DNA of 64,000 nt. Source: Xestospongia bergquistia. Taxonomy: Eukaryota; Porifera; Demospongiae; Haplosclerida; Petrosiidae. The DNA lies in the NCBI GenBank assembly GCA_963965975.1, contig OZ014422.1, positions 62,001-126,000 on the forward strand, in the 5' to 3' direction. Position 1 is the first letter of the stretch. Each line of letters starts with the position of its first letter. The notes below the pieces were generated by a model. The model ran no database searches. It saw only the letters and a list, made by a program, of their open reading frames with translations, and was not told the DNA's origin. Position numbers and translations under genes: made by a program. Of the stretch, positions 1 through 11,868 are shown piece by piece.

Positions 1-1298
1 ATTTCTAAAGAACATTTTCTTACATTTAAACCTGTGAGTTTGTTTATCTATTATATGATAATGTATTATATAACGATATAGACCAGTGTAGCTGAGTGGT
101 TACAACAATTAGGATTGAGTGCATATGAAAATACAATGATAGAATCTGGTTATGATGATATTGATTTTATTACATCTGTCACTGAAGAAGAACTGACAGA
201 AATTGGTATTATAAAAAAAGGTAATTATCCTTGATTATAACTGTTAATTAAAGGAGCTTACTCATTAGGTCATTTGAAAAGATTTAGAAAGGGGATTGAA
301 GAGTTATCTGAATTACTTAATGCTGAGGAGCCTATTTCATCTCCCTATGTACAACCATATGTGTCACCTAGTTCTCCTAGTCATAGTATATCTAACTTGT
401 CATCTGCAAGTCAAAACTATGAAACTACACGAGTTTCAATTGCTGAGTCTGAGACTCCATCAGAACAAGAAAAATCTGGACCACCAAGTGTTGATAAAGG
501 AGGTGTGGTCCCAATGAAGAAATTATCGCATATTGAAGGAGAGAACCATAGGTTAAGTCAGGACTCTGGTGTTGAATGTGGCAAAAGACAAAGTGGTAAC
601 TTTAATAAAATGAAACATTTATTAGAGAAGAAAATGGGTATCCCTGTTACGGGGGAACTTGATCTTCAAGATGAAGATGATGATGATGATGAAAATACAC
701 CACACCCTTCTCCCCCTTTGCTTCCTCGGGAGAATGAGTCAGCTGAACGTAAACCTCCTCCAATTCCAAAGCGATCATCATCCACTACATTAACAAGAGG
801 ATCATCAATAAGAGGAGATGATATGATTGATAATCCTGAAAGCCCTCTGTTATATAGTCAACAAAATGAGGCTCCACCCACAGCTTCACATGATAAAAGT
901 AAATAACATTGTTTTTATTAGTGTCATTTTTGATAATTTGTTAGGTGAACCAACTCTGTCCCCTATTGAATATACTACTGATGATATTAATGCAGTTTTA
1001 GAACCTGTAGACACGCCTAGTAGTACATCGGAACCAATAACCACACCCCCTAATATGTCTAAACGATCAACTTCATTGTTGCCAGAACTCGATGAGTTAG
1101 AATTAGTATTACAAGGATTTGGAACACCTGTTGATGAAGAAGATCAGACAAAGTATAGAATATATATTTATTATTATCTTATTATTATAATAATCTAGAC
1201 CGGAGGAATCTACTCAAACTGATCGTCTATTAGCTGATATTGATGATATGTTAGCTGATCTTAATGATCATCTTGATGTTATAATACCTTCTAACTAG
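1..1298 (+). CDS. Caskin-like SAM-domain protein, 3' part (5' end outside window)
   Basis: Exons 1-33, 82-220, 269-898, 945-1152 and 1199-1298 join in phase with GT..AG introns. The first two and the start of the third exon encode a SAM domain (AEWLQQLGLSAYENTMIESG ... EEELTEIGIIKKGHLKRF). A long low-complexity Ser/Pro/acidic tail follows, with a proline motif (KPPPIPKRSSS) and a short conserved-looking C-terminus (LLADIDDMLADLNDHLD). SAM plus proline-rich linker plus acidic tail resembles the Caskin scaffold family, which links synaptic and cytoskeletal partners through ankyrin, SH3 and SAM domains. The ankyrin and SH3 parts would lie upstream, outside the window, so the Caskin name is inferred. 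An ANKS1- or SASH-type SAM protein is the main alternative. Confidence 0.62.
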
Positions 1299-1307
1299 TC
1301 TGCGTGT

Positions 1308-1362
1308 GTTTTTGTGTTAGTGTGTGTGTTAGTGTGTGTGTGTGTGTAGTGTGTAGTGTGAG
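1308..1362. repeat. TG-rich simple repeat
   Basis: Interrupted TG/TTAG run just 3' of the Caskin-like stop codon, in the gap before MEIG1. No coding signal seen. Confidence 0.8.
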
Positions 1363-1522
1363 TTAACAACTATTATTATTAAGTCATGCTGTGTATGACG
1401 TATAATCACACATCTTTATTATTAATGATAGTCCGTATATTTGCGTTTATTAAGAACTGTTGCCATAGAAACTCGGAATTGATAAATAATACTTTTAAAA
1501 TCAAAAGTAGCTGAAAGAAGTT

Positions 1523-1879
1523 ATGGCATATCAACCAAAGGGAGTCCGTAGAGCAACGAACTGGGATGAAATAGTCGAGGAAGGTATTGATATAAATATT
1601 TCTATTATTAATAATAATTAATATTTTATAGCGTATCGTTTCCAAATTGCTGGATATCGTGATGAATACGAATATTCTGAGATCCATCCATCAGAATCAG
1701 TGAGTCTATTATTATTTCAGTATTAATCTCATTTTACAACAATTCAGATTGATCGATGGCCTCATAATAACTATGTTAGAAAGTTAAAACGTCGCCATGA
1801 TGGTTATTTTTATTATTACAATAAAGAGAGAGAATGTCCTGCTAAAGAACTGCATAAAATTAAACTATACTCCTATTAA
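1523..1879 (+). CDS. MEIG1: MEIG1 (meiosis-expressed gene 1 protein homologue)
   Basis: Three exons, 1523-1583, 1632-1699 and 1748-1879, encode a protein of about 86 residues. Diagnostic stretches are [32 protein letters not shown] and the C-terminal [19 protein letters not shown], which match the whole length of the small single-domain MEIG1 family. In mammals MEIG1 works with PACRG in the manchette during sperm flagellum assembly; a role in sponge flagellated cells is inferred. The start is the ATG at 1523, giving the normal family N-terminus. Its stop lies 18 bp from the stop of the opposite-strand MAD1 gene, so the two 3' UTRs almost certainly overlap. Confidence 0.93.
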
Positions 1880-1897
1880 TTAATATATTAATTTTAG

Positions 1898-4210
1898 TTA
1901 TATTGTTTGATAGTTAACAAGTTCTTTCTTCTGTTGTTCTATTATTTGATGACATTCTTCAACTTGAACTTCAAGTTCTCTAATTCGTTCCTTCAATCTT
2001 GTCTCATTGATTTCCAACTATATTACCGTATATGGAATAAAGACATTTAGTTATTAATGTACCTCTGTAATGAGTTCTTTTAAAATTGAGTTAGCACCAC
2101 TTTCTAATTTATATGAATTCAAGACATGGACACACCCCTCACGTTCCTATTATTAATTGCTAATTAATATTTTATTTAGTACAGGTCATACTTTTGATAT
2201 AAACTGAACTCGTCTTTCTAAACGTTGTATATTATCACATTTACTATGTAATTCTATCTATTCATAGAAACTAAATGAAATGATCATATAATATTAACTT
2301 ACTTCATATTTTGACAATTGACGTTGTAATGATATCTTTTGATCTCTAGTGTTGTCGAGTTCTGACTGAAGTATCGTAACTCGAGTCTTTAAATCACCAC
2401 ATTGACTTGTTAAAATCACTTCTTTTTGTTGAAGTTGAACTATTTGTAATCTTAAAACTGAAGGAGACCTACTATATTATTAGATAGAATGTTAAAAGTA
2501 TGACTAACTAACAGGACAGTGACTTTCTCCTCTCCTAATAAACTATCCAGTCTTTCAGCCAATATCTATGATATCATAATGATGTCATACTTATATTAAT
2601 ATAGATTACTTTATTGTCAGTTTGTAGTTGATGATACTCTTTTTCAAGATGTCCAAGTTTCTCACATTTCTCTCTCAGAGTATGTAATTGATATGTTAAT
2701 AATTCAGTATTTTCTACATGTCCACTATAAAAAATGATGACATCATCATAATTATTTAATAATAGAGGGACTTACCGTAATACATTATTTTCTTGTTCTA
2801 ATTGTCTTTTACTGTCAACTAAACTTTGATACTCAAGAAGTTGTTTCTTGGATATAGTTACAAGGCGTTGATTGTCTTCTCCTTCTTGGATTTGTCGTTC
2901 TAATTGTTTAATTTTTCTTTCTGCTCTCATTAACTTTAATTCTATATTATCTGACTCTTGAATTCTTTGGCGCAATGTGTCCATTTTCCTATAAATAAGT
3001 GTTATTATAAATAGCACTAATATGTTACTATTAATAGTAACACTCACTGTAAACATTTCTTTTCAATTGTATTGACTTCTTCTGTTTTCAAACTTTGCAA
3101 CATTTCTAATGTTTGTAGTCTACCAAATAGACAATATAATGACAATATTAATATTAATAGTACACATATATAATGACAACATTAATAGTACACATATATA
3201 ATGACAATATTAATAGTACACATATATAATGACAATATTAATAGTACACATATATAATGACAATATTAATAGTACACATATATAATGACAATATTAATAG
3301 TACACATATATAATGACAATATTAATAGTACACATATATAATGACAATATTAATAGTACACATATATAATGACAATATTAATAGTACACATATATAATGA
3401 CAATATTAATAGTACACATATATAATGACAATATTAATAGTACACATATATAATGACAATATTAATAGTACACATATATAATGACAATATTAATAGTACA
3501 CATATATAATGACAATATTAATAGTACATATATATAATGACAATATTAATAGTACACATACTTTGACTTCAAATGTATATTATCAGTTTCTAAAGATTGT
3601 TTTAATGACTCCGCCTACTTTCGATAAAATTTGTTATATTTTTAAATATACATTTTTACCTCAATAAGTTGTCCTTTCAAAATTTGAGTATCTTTATCAT
3701 ATTTATTTTGTAATGAAGTTACTTTTGATGTTGTCTCTATTAATTCATGTTCACAATATAGGCATCTCTCTTGTAATGTTGTAAGCTGATCTAATAAATC
3801 TCGACGACTTTGTTCTAACTATTATAAATATATTACAATCTAATTATAAATAATAATAGGGGCAATACCTCATGTACTCTCTGAGTTAATTTTGATGCTT
3901 CAACTGGTTGTATCTGATTATTAATTGTTGTGGGTGTGGTTTCAATAAGATCAGGTAAAAAATCATCAAAGTTATCTTCTCCTAGTATATCATCTTCTAA
4001 CACACTAATGTCATCTTCTAACACACTATTGTCATCTAACACACTATTGTCATCTTCTAATACACTATTGTCATCTTCTGATGCACTATGATTATCTTCT
4101 GATACAATCTGGTCATTTTCTGATACAATCTGGTCATTTTCTGATACAATGTAGTCATTTTCTAACTCATCATCATCCTCAATTATTAACACTACATCAT
4201 CGTCTGCCAT
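1898..4210 (-). CDS. MAD1L1: Spindle checkpoint protein MAD1 homologue, C-terminally short
   Basis: Eleven exons on the minus strand (3869-4210, 3660-3818, 3562-3614, 3048-3119, 2776-2988, 2610-2724, 2513-2565, 2303-2468, 2192-2257, 2063-2146, 1898-2017) join in phase to about 480 residues. The N-terminus is a very acidic region with short repeats (SENDQIV, NSVLEDD); the rest is continuous coiled coil. The stretch LERRVQFISKEREGCVHVLN followed by SYKLESG matches the MAD1 motif seen as TKERDGMRAILGSYDSEL in vertebrates, and the preceding exons align in order. MAD1 recruits MAD2 to kinetochores. Family members are about 700 residues; this one stops soon after the motif, so the MAD2-binding region and the globular C-terminal domain are absent. 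MEIG1 occupies the space downstream. Confidence 0.75.
3133..3560. repeat. 28-bp minisatellite in a MAD1 intron
   Basis: About 14 nearly identical head-to-tail copies of a 28-bp unit containing ATGACAATATTAATAGTACA. Unit starts fall every 28 bp from 3161 to 3553, with only a few point changes at the edges. It fills the intron between the exons 3562-3614 and 3048-3119, making it roughly nine times longer than its neighbours. Confidence 0.95.
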
Positions 4211-4264
4211 GATGTCTCTTCTATTTGGTGCTCCACAGTATCAAAAATTAAAGGAATTCTTGGA
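4211..4264. promoter_or_regulatory. Divergent promoter, MAD1 / USP
   Basis: Only 54 bp separate the MAD1 start (4210, minus) from the first possible USP start (4265, plus); the next in-frame ATG of the USP is at 4352. Both promoters must lie in this gap or inside the neighbours' 5' ends. No clear core motif seen. Confidence 0.5.
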
Positions 4265-7200
4265 ATGCATTTCTGTGGGCGTGTTAGCTCACATATTACT
4301 TGCTCTCCTAGTTTCAACTTAGAGTCGGATAACAACGAGACTGAGAGAGATAGAATGTTTAACAGAGGGAATCGAAAGATAGAAATAACAGCGCCTCCTT
4401 CAGAACTAGCAAGGCAACTCCAACATCCTCCTCCTGCTCTGTTACTTCATAATGGAAAAGTTCCAGTTCATCGTCATACTTCACAACCAGCATTAATCGA
4501 TGAAGAAGAGGTAACTAAAAGTAAACGTCCTGTTACCGAAAGATCTCGCAGTATACAATATCCACTTCCTTATAAGGAAGAGAAAGAAAAGAAGAAGAAA
4601 AAATTGTCATTATTTAAAAAGAAGAAGGACAAGTCTCATTTAGAAGGAGATGGTAGTGCTCGATATACAACACGTACTCCTGAAAGTATTGGTAGAAAAC
4701 AAGTGATATATCCAGGTAGTGCTCCTCTTGTTAGACGACCACATTCAGCTGCTTCTAATAGAGTAGAATCTGAAGATAAAAGTTTTTATCGTCATGGTTC
4801 TCAGCGAAATTTAAAATCTGCAGATTTACGAGATGAGGACGATGATATTGATAATGGTCATACTGATTATCCTCGATATAAAACCACCCGGGACTCTCCT
4901 GAACTCTACCGACCTCGTACCAGATCTACTGGTGGCTATGATTCTTTAGAAAAATATGGTCACTTAACTAAACCTCACCCAATGTCACAACCTGATATCA
5001 CTAGTAAAGATGTTGTCCGTACTCATTCTATTCCTCATCGTCCAGCTCCTCCTCCTCCTCATCGTCCAGTTCCACCCTCTCCTCATCGTCCAGTTCCACC
5101 CTCTCCTCATCGTCCAGTTCCACCCTCTCCTCATCGTCCAGCTCCAACTTCTCCTCACCAACCTTCAAAAAATCATAAGTCATCAGTATCACCAGAGATG
5201 GCTACACCCACTGTTCCCGGACTAATTGGTATTAAAAATCATGGGAACACATGTTTTATTAATGCTATTGTACAATGTCTGGGTCATACTGAACAAATTC
5301 TACATTATATTTTGAGTGGTCAATGTCAAAGAGATGTAGCCGCTTTGAGAAAAGGAAAGAAAAAAGTTCCCAGTATATTACCTGGAGGAGGGACATCACT
5401 CTCTACATGGACACAAGATGATGAAATATTACATCCAAATACTCCAGGAGCTATAACAGAATATTTAGCATTCTTGATCAAATCACTATGGAATGGACAA
5501 TATGAAGCCAAAGTGAGTGCTGTGTTCAAAGAAGTTATTGGACTATGGGCTGAACAATATCGTGGTCGCAACCAACATGATGCACAAGAGTTTTTGTTGT
5601 GGTTACTAGGTATATTACATGATGACATCAATATAACATCCAGAATATCTAAAGTGAGAATAATTTGTAATTAAATGTGCTAACTTATTGATAATTAACT
5701 CATTTGTTTACACATTATGAATGCCACTAAATATGGATCATTCCATTCCATTCATTTTATGTTATTCATATCTTCTCTACTTTGATCTTTTAGACTCCAC
5801 CACCTGGTCAATCTGACAAAGAAGCTGTTGCCATGGAAATGCAGGCAACTCACTTAGACAGTCTTATTTATAATTTATTTGGAGCACGTTATCATTCTAG
5901 TCTTCTCTGTCAAGAATGTGGCAATGAATCGAGTACATTTGATCCATATCTTTGTGTATCACTCTCTGTCCCCAGACGTGGGACACGTCCAATCTTTATT
6001 ACAATGGCTAGACGACATCAAAATGCTACAAAGTTAATGCTGTTTGGTTTAAGTCTTAAAGTAACTGCTACAGTTCGTGACATACAACGTCAACTGGCTA
6101 TAGAATCTCATACATTGCCTCATTATTTGGTGATTGGTGATATGAGACATGATGGCTTCCATCAGTTCTATCGTCCAACAGATTCTATTGGTATAATACA
6201 GGACCATACTGTATTGTACGCATATGAAGTGACACCTTATAAAGGGGACTTCGCTATGTCAGTACCATTTCCTCAACCTTCATTGGGTGAACGTCCTGGA
6301 GAAACTATCTTTATAATACTTCAAAGTAGAGTTGGTCAGGGAGAATACAGTCGAAGGTACTAACTGATAGTAATTAGTTAGTGATAAATTAAGTAAACAT
6401 TACAAACAATGTAGAATATGTTAATAATATGATAGCAATGTGGCTTACTGCCAGTATCTCTTGTTTAGATTTGGAGCGCCATTGTGTTTACGTATTCTGA
6501 GAGACTTTACATATTCTCAACTTCAATCTGTTGTTTTTAAAGGAATGAAGAAATTCCTTCATGAGGGGGTGAACCCTGAGGTATGAAGAATTTCACGAGT
6601 CATTTCATAATATGATATATCACATTTTAAGGTTGTCTGTCGAGACTATATTTTCTTTAAATGTCGTGTTCTGGACTGTTTAGAAGGTCAAGAATATCTA
6701 GATCCATATTGTCCTACACCTCTCTTATCTCCCTCTGTTGAAAAGTATGACACAATTATCATTTAATAACTTTTACTAACTGTATTCATAGAGCTCTTGC
6801 TATTAGTAAAGTATGGGGTTATGAACCACACATTAAAATTATTGCTGAATGGGACCAGTGGGTCAAAGACTGGTAAGCATGTGATGATCATGTGATTATC
6901 AGGTGACTATTATTATTTATATAGTGTATGTACGGAAATCCCTGACACTGATCCTCCAGTCCATATTAGTGCACAAACCATTAGAGAACATTATAGCATA
7001 CCATTAGAAGCTTCACTAGATGACTGCTTACAATGGCATACTCAGGAAGAGAAGGTAAGTAGTATATTGTTAATGGCCACACTTTTATATAACAACACTC
7101 TTTAGTTGGAAGATGAAGATATGTGGACTTGTCCAAAATGTAACAGACCTCAAACTGGAGCTATCAAAAGAATTAGTTTCTGGACATTACCAGATGTCTT

Positions 7201-8390
7201 AGTATTACATCTTAAACGCTTTGAACAGGTATATGTAGATACCTCTCCTCTCTATATTGTTTACATTGTTATTGTAGGATGAATACACACAATCTAAATT
7301 AAACACTCTTATCAAATTTCCTATCACTGGTTTGGACATGACTTCATACCTTACCAAACCTGAAATTACTAGACCATCCTCAGCTTTAGCCTATCAAAAC
7401 AAGCTTATTAAACCAATTAATGGTGGGGGCATACCCACAACAACGAGCAGTCTTAAAGAGAACAAGTCAGTTAATGGATCAAGAACATTGCCAACAAAAA
7501 ATGTTCATTTTGAAGACATCAAGAAAACAAGTCAATCTCACTCTCCAAAAAAAACGTTTATCTGGAAAAAAAACAAGAAATCTAAAAAATCCACTGATTC
7601 TCGAGTAGAGGGCAAGTCATCTCGTGATGGTGACCAAAAAACAAGTATTTTAGCTAATAAAAACAGAGAAGATAACCTCTTTGACCTCTATGCCGTTTGT
7701 AATCACCATGGTGACATGAATCGTGGTCATTACATAGCTCATTGTCTCAACCCAATCAATAATACTTGGTACGTATATGATGACCACCATGTTTTACCTG
7801 TTATTAACAAAGATCAATTGATAACACAAAATGCTTACATTTTATTTTATGTAAAAAGGAGCAGTAGAAATCAATGGCTAAAATCAATCACTTCAAAAGA
7901 AGTCAAGCCTATGGAGTCATCAAGTGGTCACTGGATTCCCACACAGTTACCTCGTACTCACATTAATATACAGGCACTACCTGGACTTGATTATCATCTA
8001 TTTAGCCCACAACGACAGGGGTCTGTGACATCAGCTCATACAATGTCCACTGCTAGTGGTGTATCTCCAGATAATGTCTTCTTTCCTTCACATATGCCCT
8101 CACTATCAACAGAAACTGCTACGACAGCATTTTTAACTATACCCTCGACTTCACATGGACGACCAAATTCTGGTAATTCTTCAGGGCCTACTTCACCTCA
8201 AAGTACTCTTCTCTATCCACATAGCCTTCCTTCTCCTAGTATCATATCTACACCATCTTATTTTAGTCAGCAATATCAACCTCCTCCTTCTCACTTCACA
8301 AGACGTGCTGGTAGTTTCCATAGCAGCAGTCGTTATCATACCAATCATCCTTCCTCAAGTGGTGAATCTTATTCAGCTACTAGAGTATAA
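4265..8390 (+). CDS. Ubiquitin-specific protease, USP31/USP43 type
   Basis: Eight exons (4265-5653, 5794-6356, 6469-6580, 6632-6744, 6792-6872, 6925-7054, 7106-7228, 7278-8390) give about 1,207 residues. A basic, proline-rich N-terminus with repeated HRPVPPSP units precedes the catalytic domain. The cysteine box is GLIGIKNHGNTCFINAIVQC (catalytic Cys near residue 330), followed by RGRNQHDAQEFLLWLL. A zinc ribbon is formed by CQECGNES and WTCPKCNRPQ, then the histidine box HHGDMNRGHYIAHC and the end motif NAYILFYVKR. The PGL-G-NHGNTC layout and the DAQEFLLWLL helix are closest to USP31/USP43. It removes ubiquitin from substrates by cysteine proteolysis; the substrate is unknown. A long Ser/Pro/Thr tail follows. 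The start is uncertain (4265 or 4352). Confidence 0.88.
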
Positions 8391-8486
8391 TATAATCTAT
8401 GTTTGTATTTTTAAATGGTCATATCTGTTATATTCATGATTTTAAAAAGTCAACTACTTGTTATAATAAACACACATATTGTTTTA

Positions 8487-9099
8487 TTATTGAGCTCCCT
8501 GATCAAAAAAACTGTTTAGTTTAACTTCAACATCTTCTGGTCTATACTTGAGATATTTGTCAGGATTTTTGGTAAAATTAACACCAGAATACCTGATGAT
8601 TATTAATGATAATTATTAATGATAATTATCACATCTCATGTCATAATGTTCTTACTCTTTATAAAATGCCGTATAAGGTAATACAATTAGTGTGATATTT
8701 TCATCTCTAACTCTTCGTCTCAAATTACCATCAGGTATAGAGTATTGTTGTTGAGTACGAAATAATTCTTCCAGTTCAGTATTAAAGGCCTATCTCATAT
8801 AATAGTAAACAATAATATTGATTATAATGGTCACCTTAAAATTGTCCTTTAGACGTTGTCTTTGATTTTTAGTTGGAGGACTATTGACATTAGTTTGTCC
8901 CAAGTGACTCAACAATTTAGAAAACCTAATTATTAAGATAATTAATATCTCATTAATTAGGGGCTCACCCTCTCTGATATGCTCGTCTCTGGCTCTCTAT
9001 TAACGTGATGTAATTATTTTCAACATCTCCATGAGCTAATGACATTAAATGTAGCATGGAGTCCTTTCTATTGTAAAACAAGGTTGTCATGGCAACAGC

Positions 9100-9138
<39 letters not shown>

Positions 9139-11572
9139 GTAAATGTTGCTTGAATGAAGAAATAATTATTTAAAAGAAACACTGACGCTAAAACTGGTGA
9201 CTCGTATGTACGAGATTTTTGTTCCAGATTAAGAGTTAAAGCATCAAGTACTCGCACTGTTAATATATCAGAACACATTAACACATATATTATATACCAG
9301 TACATACATATACTTTATATACCAGTACATAAACATACATACCAATGTAATGTCCAACAGCTTGATCTTCTGAAATATCCTTGACTATTATAATGTCCAT
9401 AATGATAGTAATTAATATATTTATAACATACGTTCTATTGGATTAAGTTGACCCACTGTATCAGAATATTCTAACATTTGCTCTAAAAACCACATGGTCT
9501 ATGAAGAGAGGAGGGGGATCATTTATTGACCACACCCACTGTAATAACGTACAGTACTGGTTAATTCATGAACAGTTCCATCTTTTGGCAAATTTGAATG
9601 TTTTTCAGAGTCTCCCTAACACAAGACAATAACACAACAATAATTAATATATTAATTACCTTAATATAATTAATATAGTCTTGTAATCCTTTCTGTGCCT
9701 AAACAACTATAATGAGGGGGTGGAGACTCGTAGTCTATACTCACAATTTTTTCAAACAACTCAAGCAAGTGAGGAATCTTTCGGAATGTATCATCACCAG
9801 TTGAAGTAGCATTCTAGAAGAGATATAAACCACACCCACTTTAATTAACTTACAAATACTAAGGTATTATGTTCTGGTAAAATACGATGAATCTGTTTGA
9901 TTAATTTTAACAATGGAATTATTGTTAAATATTCATGACGAGATAATTGTCGCTGAGCATGTTGTAACACAGCCTATCACATGATAGTCAGGTAACAATC
10001 ACATGATCACAATAAGTTACCTCTCCTTTCCTTGCAAAATAGTCAATAGGTGAGGCAATCAGTAATCCAAACACGTAACCATGGTGACGAGGAGGGACTA
10101 CGTGTTCCATGAGAGCCCACTCTGTCTACATAAGTTACAACATCACCATCTATCCACAGATAACTAAACTAACTTGTAATAGTCTTAATAAAATAATAGA
10201 GGACTTGACAAGGACAGAACATCCTTCCAAACTATAATAAAATGACATTATAGTCATGTGATAGTCATGTGACATCCTTACTATTCATCAGTACTACCAG
10301 CTACTTCCCCAGCCAAAAGAGATGTTGTTGACATTTTACCTTGAACTATAAATATTATATTTTATTATAAATAGATATAGACCACACCTACCAATTTTAC
10401 TTCTAGCATCACCAGCTCCTCTAAAACAACAATAATATTTATTAATTAAGTGTGGGTGGACTCACTCTTTCTTTTTCGTTCCCTGTTTCTTAATAGGAGA
10501 AGGTTTAGCAGCAACTATATAAATATTTATAATACATTACAACAATAATGTAATCAACATACATGGGGCAAAATTCTGTTTACGAGATACAGAGGTCTCC
10601 ATGTAAGAATTAAGAGTACGTCCAAGAGTATTAGAACGAATTTGTGCATATCCAGATAACAGATCTACACATAATATATTAATATTATCATATCATATTA
10701 CTATTACCTGTTCTATTATCACCACTGTTTACAACATATTTTGCTATGGTATTCAAATCTTTAACAGTATCTTCAGGTAAATGTTTGATGGTAGCCACAC
10801 CCTCTTCTATATCTTCATCAACTAGTTTCTGTAACACAGAAAACTGAACAGGTTGTGAATGTTGACGTAAAAGTTCACGGAATTCTTTCTCTAACAGTTC
10901 AATGCCTCGATCAAAACAGGTATTCTAAAACAAAACAGGTTTAGCTAACTTGATAAACTAGTCTTACCACATGAGATAATTCCATACTAGCTGGATTATT
11001 ATATTTAAAGAAATCAACTGCTGCACGCAATCTGTCCAATAGCTTTAAATATCCCTCAATATTACCTTTGGGACTAATAAAGTAGATATATTAATATTGA
11101 GTTATTAAATGAAGGGGCTTACCCTTCTCTCAGTTTAGGCTCCACCTCATCAGCAATATGGTGATATCCAATAACACGTTCTAAAGCTGACAGAGTATGA
11201 TCAACATCTAGTGAAGGATGGAGTGAACATGTAATAATGAGATATAAAATAGGGGCTAACTCTCTTGTAATTGAGTAAGTTGTTTTGTTTTTTGGTAGAC
11301 AGGCATGATAGTTTTATCTAATTTATTAAGACGTCCTTGAAAGGACTCCAAGATACCCACCTATAAGATGACCAGATAATTAGTAGTACATTAATAATAC
11401 TATATCTTACCATATCTGTAGTCAACTTTTGACTGCGAGCAAGACTGCTACAGAGCTCCTTAATTTTGGCATCATCCTGGTAATTAATAAAACCTGAGGA
11501 GAATATAAAGGATTATCTTACTTGTTCTAATCGAGACTCAATATGTCTTTTTCGAGCACTGACAGCCTCCAT
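8487..11572 (-). CDS. EXOC7: Exocyst complex component 7 (Exo70)
   Basis: Many small minus-strand exons between the ATG at 11572 and the stop at 8487. The N-terminus (MEAVSARKRHIESRLEQ) and the C-terminus (NFTKNPDKYLKYRPEDVEVK then LNSFFDQGAQ) match Exo70, whose last residues bind PI(4,5)P2 at the plasma membrane. Exo70 is a rod of helical bundles that anchors the exocyst, which tethers secretory vesicles before fusion. Introns are about 45-60 bp. Exon borders were not all resolved, so the span is reliable but the internal structure is not listed. It is divergent from WBP11 and convergent with the USP gene (about 96 bp between stops). Confidence 0.9.
9104..9134. repeat. (AT)n microsatellite
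   Basis: Uninterrupted TA/AT run of about 31 bp in an EXOC7 intron. Confidence 0.95.
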
Positions 11573-11868
11573 TCTTTGGAAGAGTGGCTAATTTAACCCT
11601 TTACCAACTGTATTATTACGTAAACGGAAGTATACTGAAACATTCTGAAATTTGTACAGGAATGAAAGAATGATGAACTCCGTATACTATAATCTATGTT
11701 AAGGAACTGAGGAATAACTGATCGTCTACTACCATTAAAAGAAGAGTCTTCTCTTATTTTGTTATTAATTACATATTTTCAGGTAATTTTGCAATATATT
11801 AGCATTACTTAAAATTTAGAGCAAAACAAAATTTAACCCTTTATTAACTATATTTTGTAGCTTTAATA
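11573..11868. promoter_or_regulatory. Divergent promoter EXOC7 / WBP11 with inverted-repeat element
   Basis: This 296-bp gap between two start codons holds two TTAACCCTTT motifs (near 11593 and 11833) and an element at 11620-11688. The element begins GTAAACGGAAGTATAC and ends TCCGTATACT, so its ends are imperfect inverted repeats. Its interior (11637-11664) is a 28-bp perfect match, in opposite orientation, to 43276-43303 in the SAMM50/SNRPC divergent promoter. A promoter role is inferred from position. Confidence 0.55.

Noticed and set aside
1406..1687. Minus-strand open frame of 93 codons
   Set aside because: It is antisense to MEIG1 exons 1-2 and hydrophobic low-complexity in composition. 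I also tested it as the missing MAD1 C-terminus and saw no similarity.
3133..3560. CRISPR-like appearance of regularly spaced 28-bp repeats
   Set aside because: Copies are directly adjacent with no unique spacers, in an intron of a eukaryotic gene; it is a minisatellite.
9102..9305. Minus-strand 67-codon frame ending in YIYIYI
   Set aside because: Mostly EXOC7 exon read through into an intronic (AT)n run; not a separate gene.
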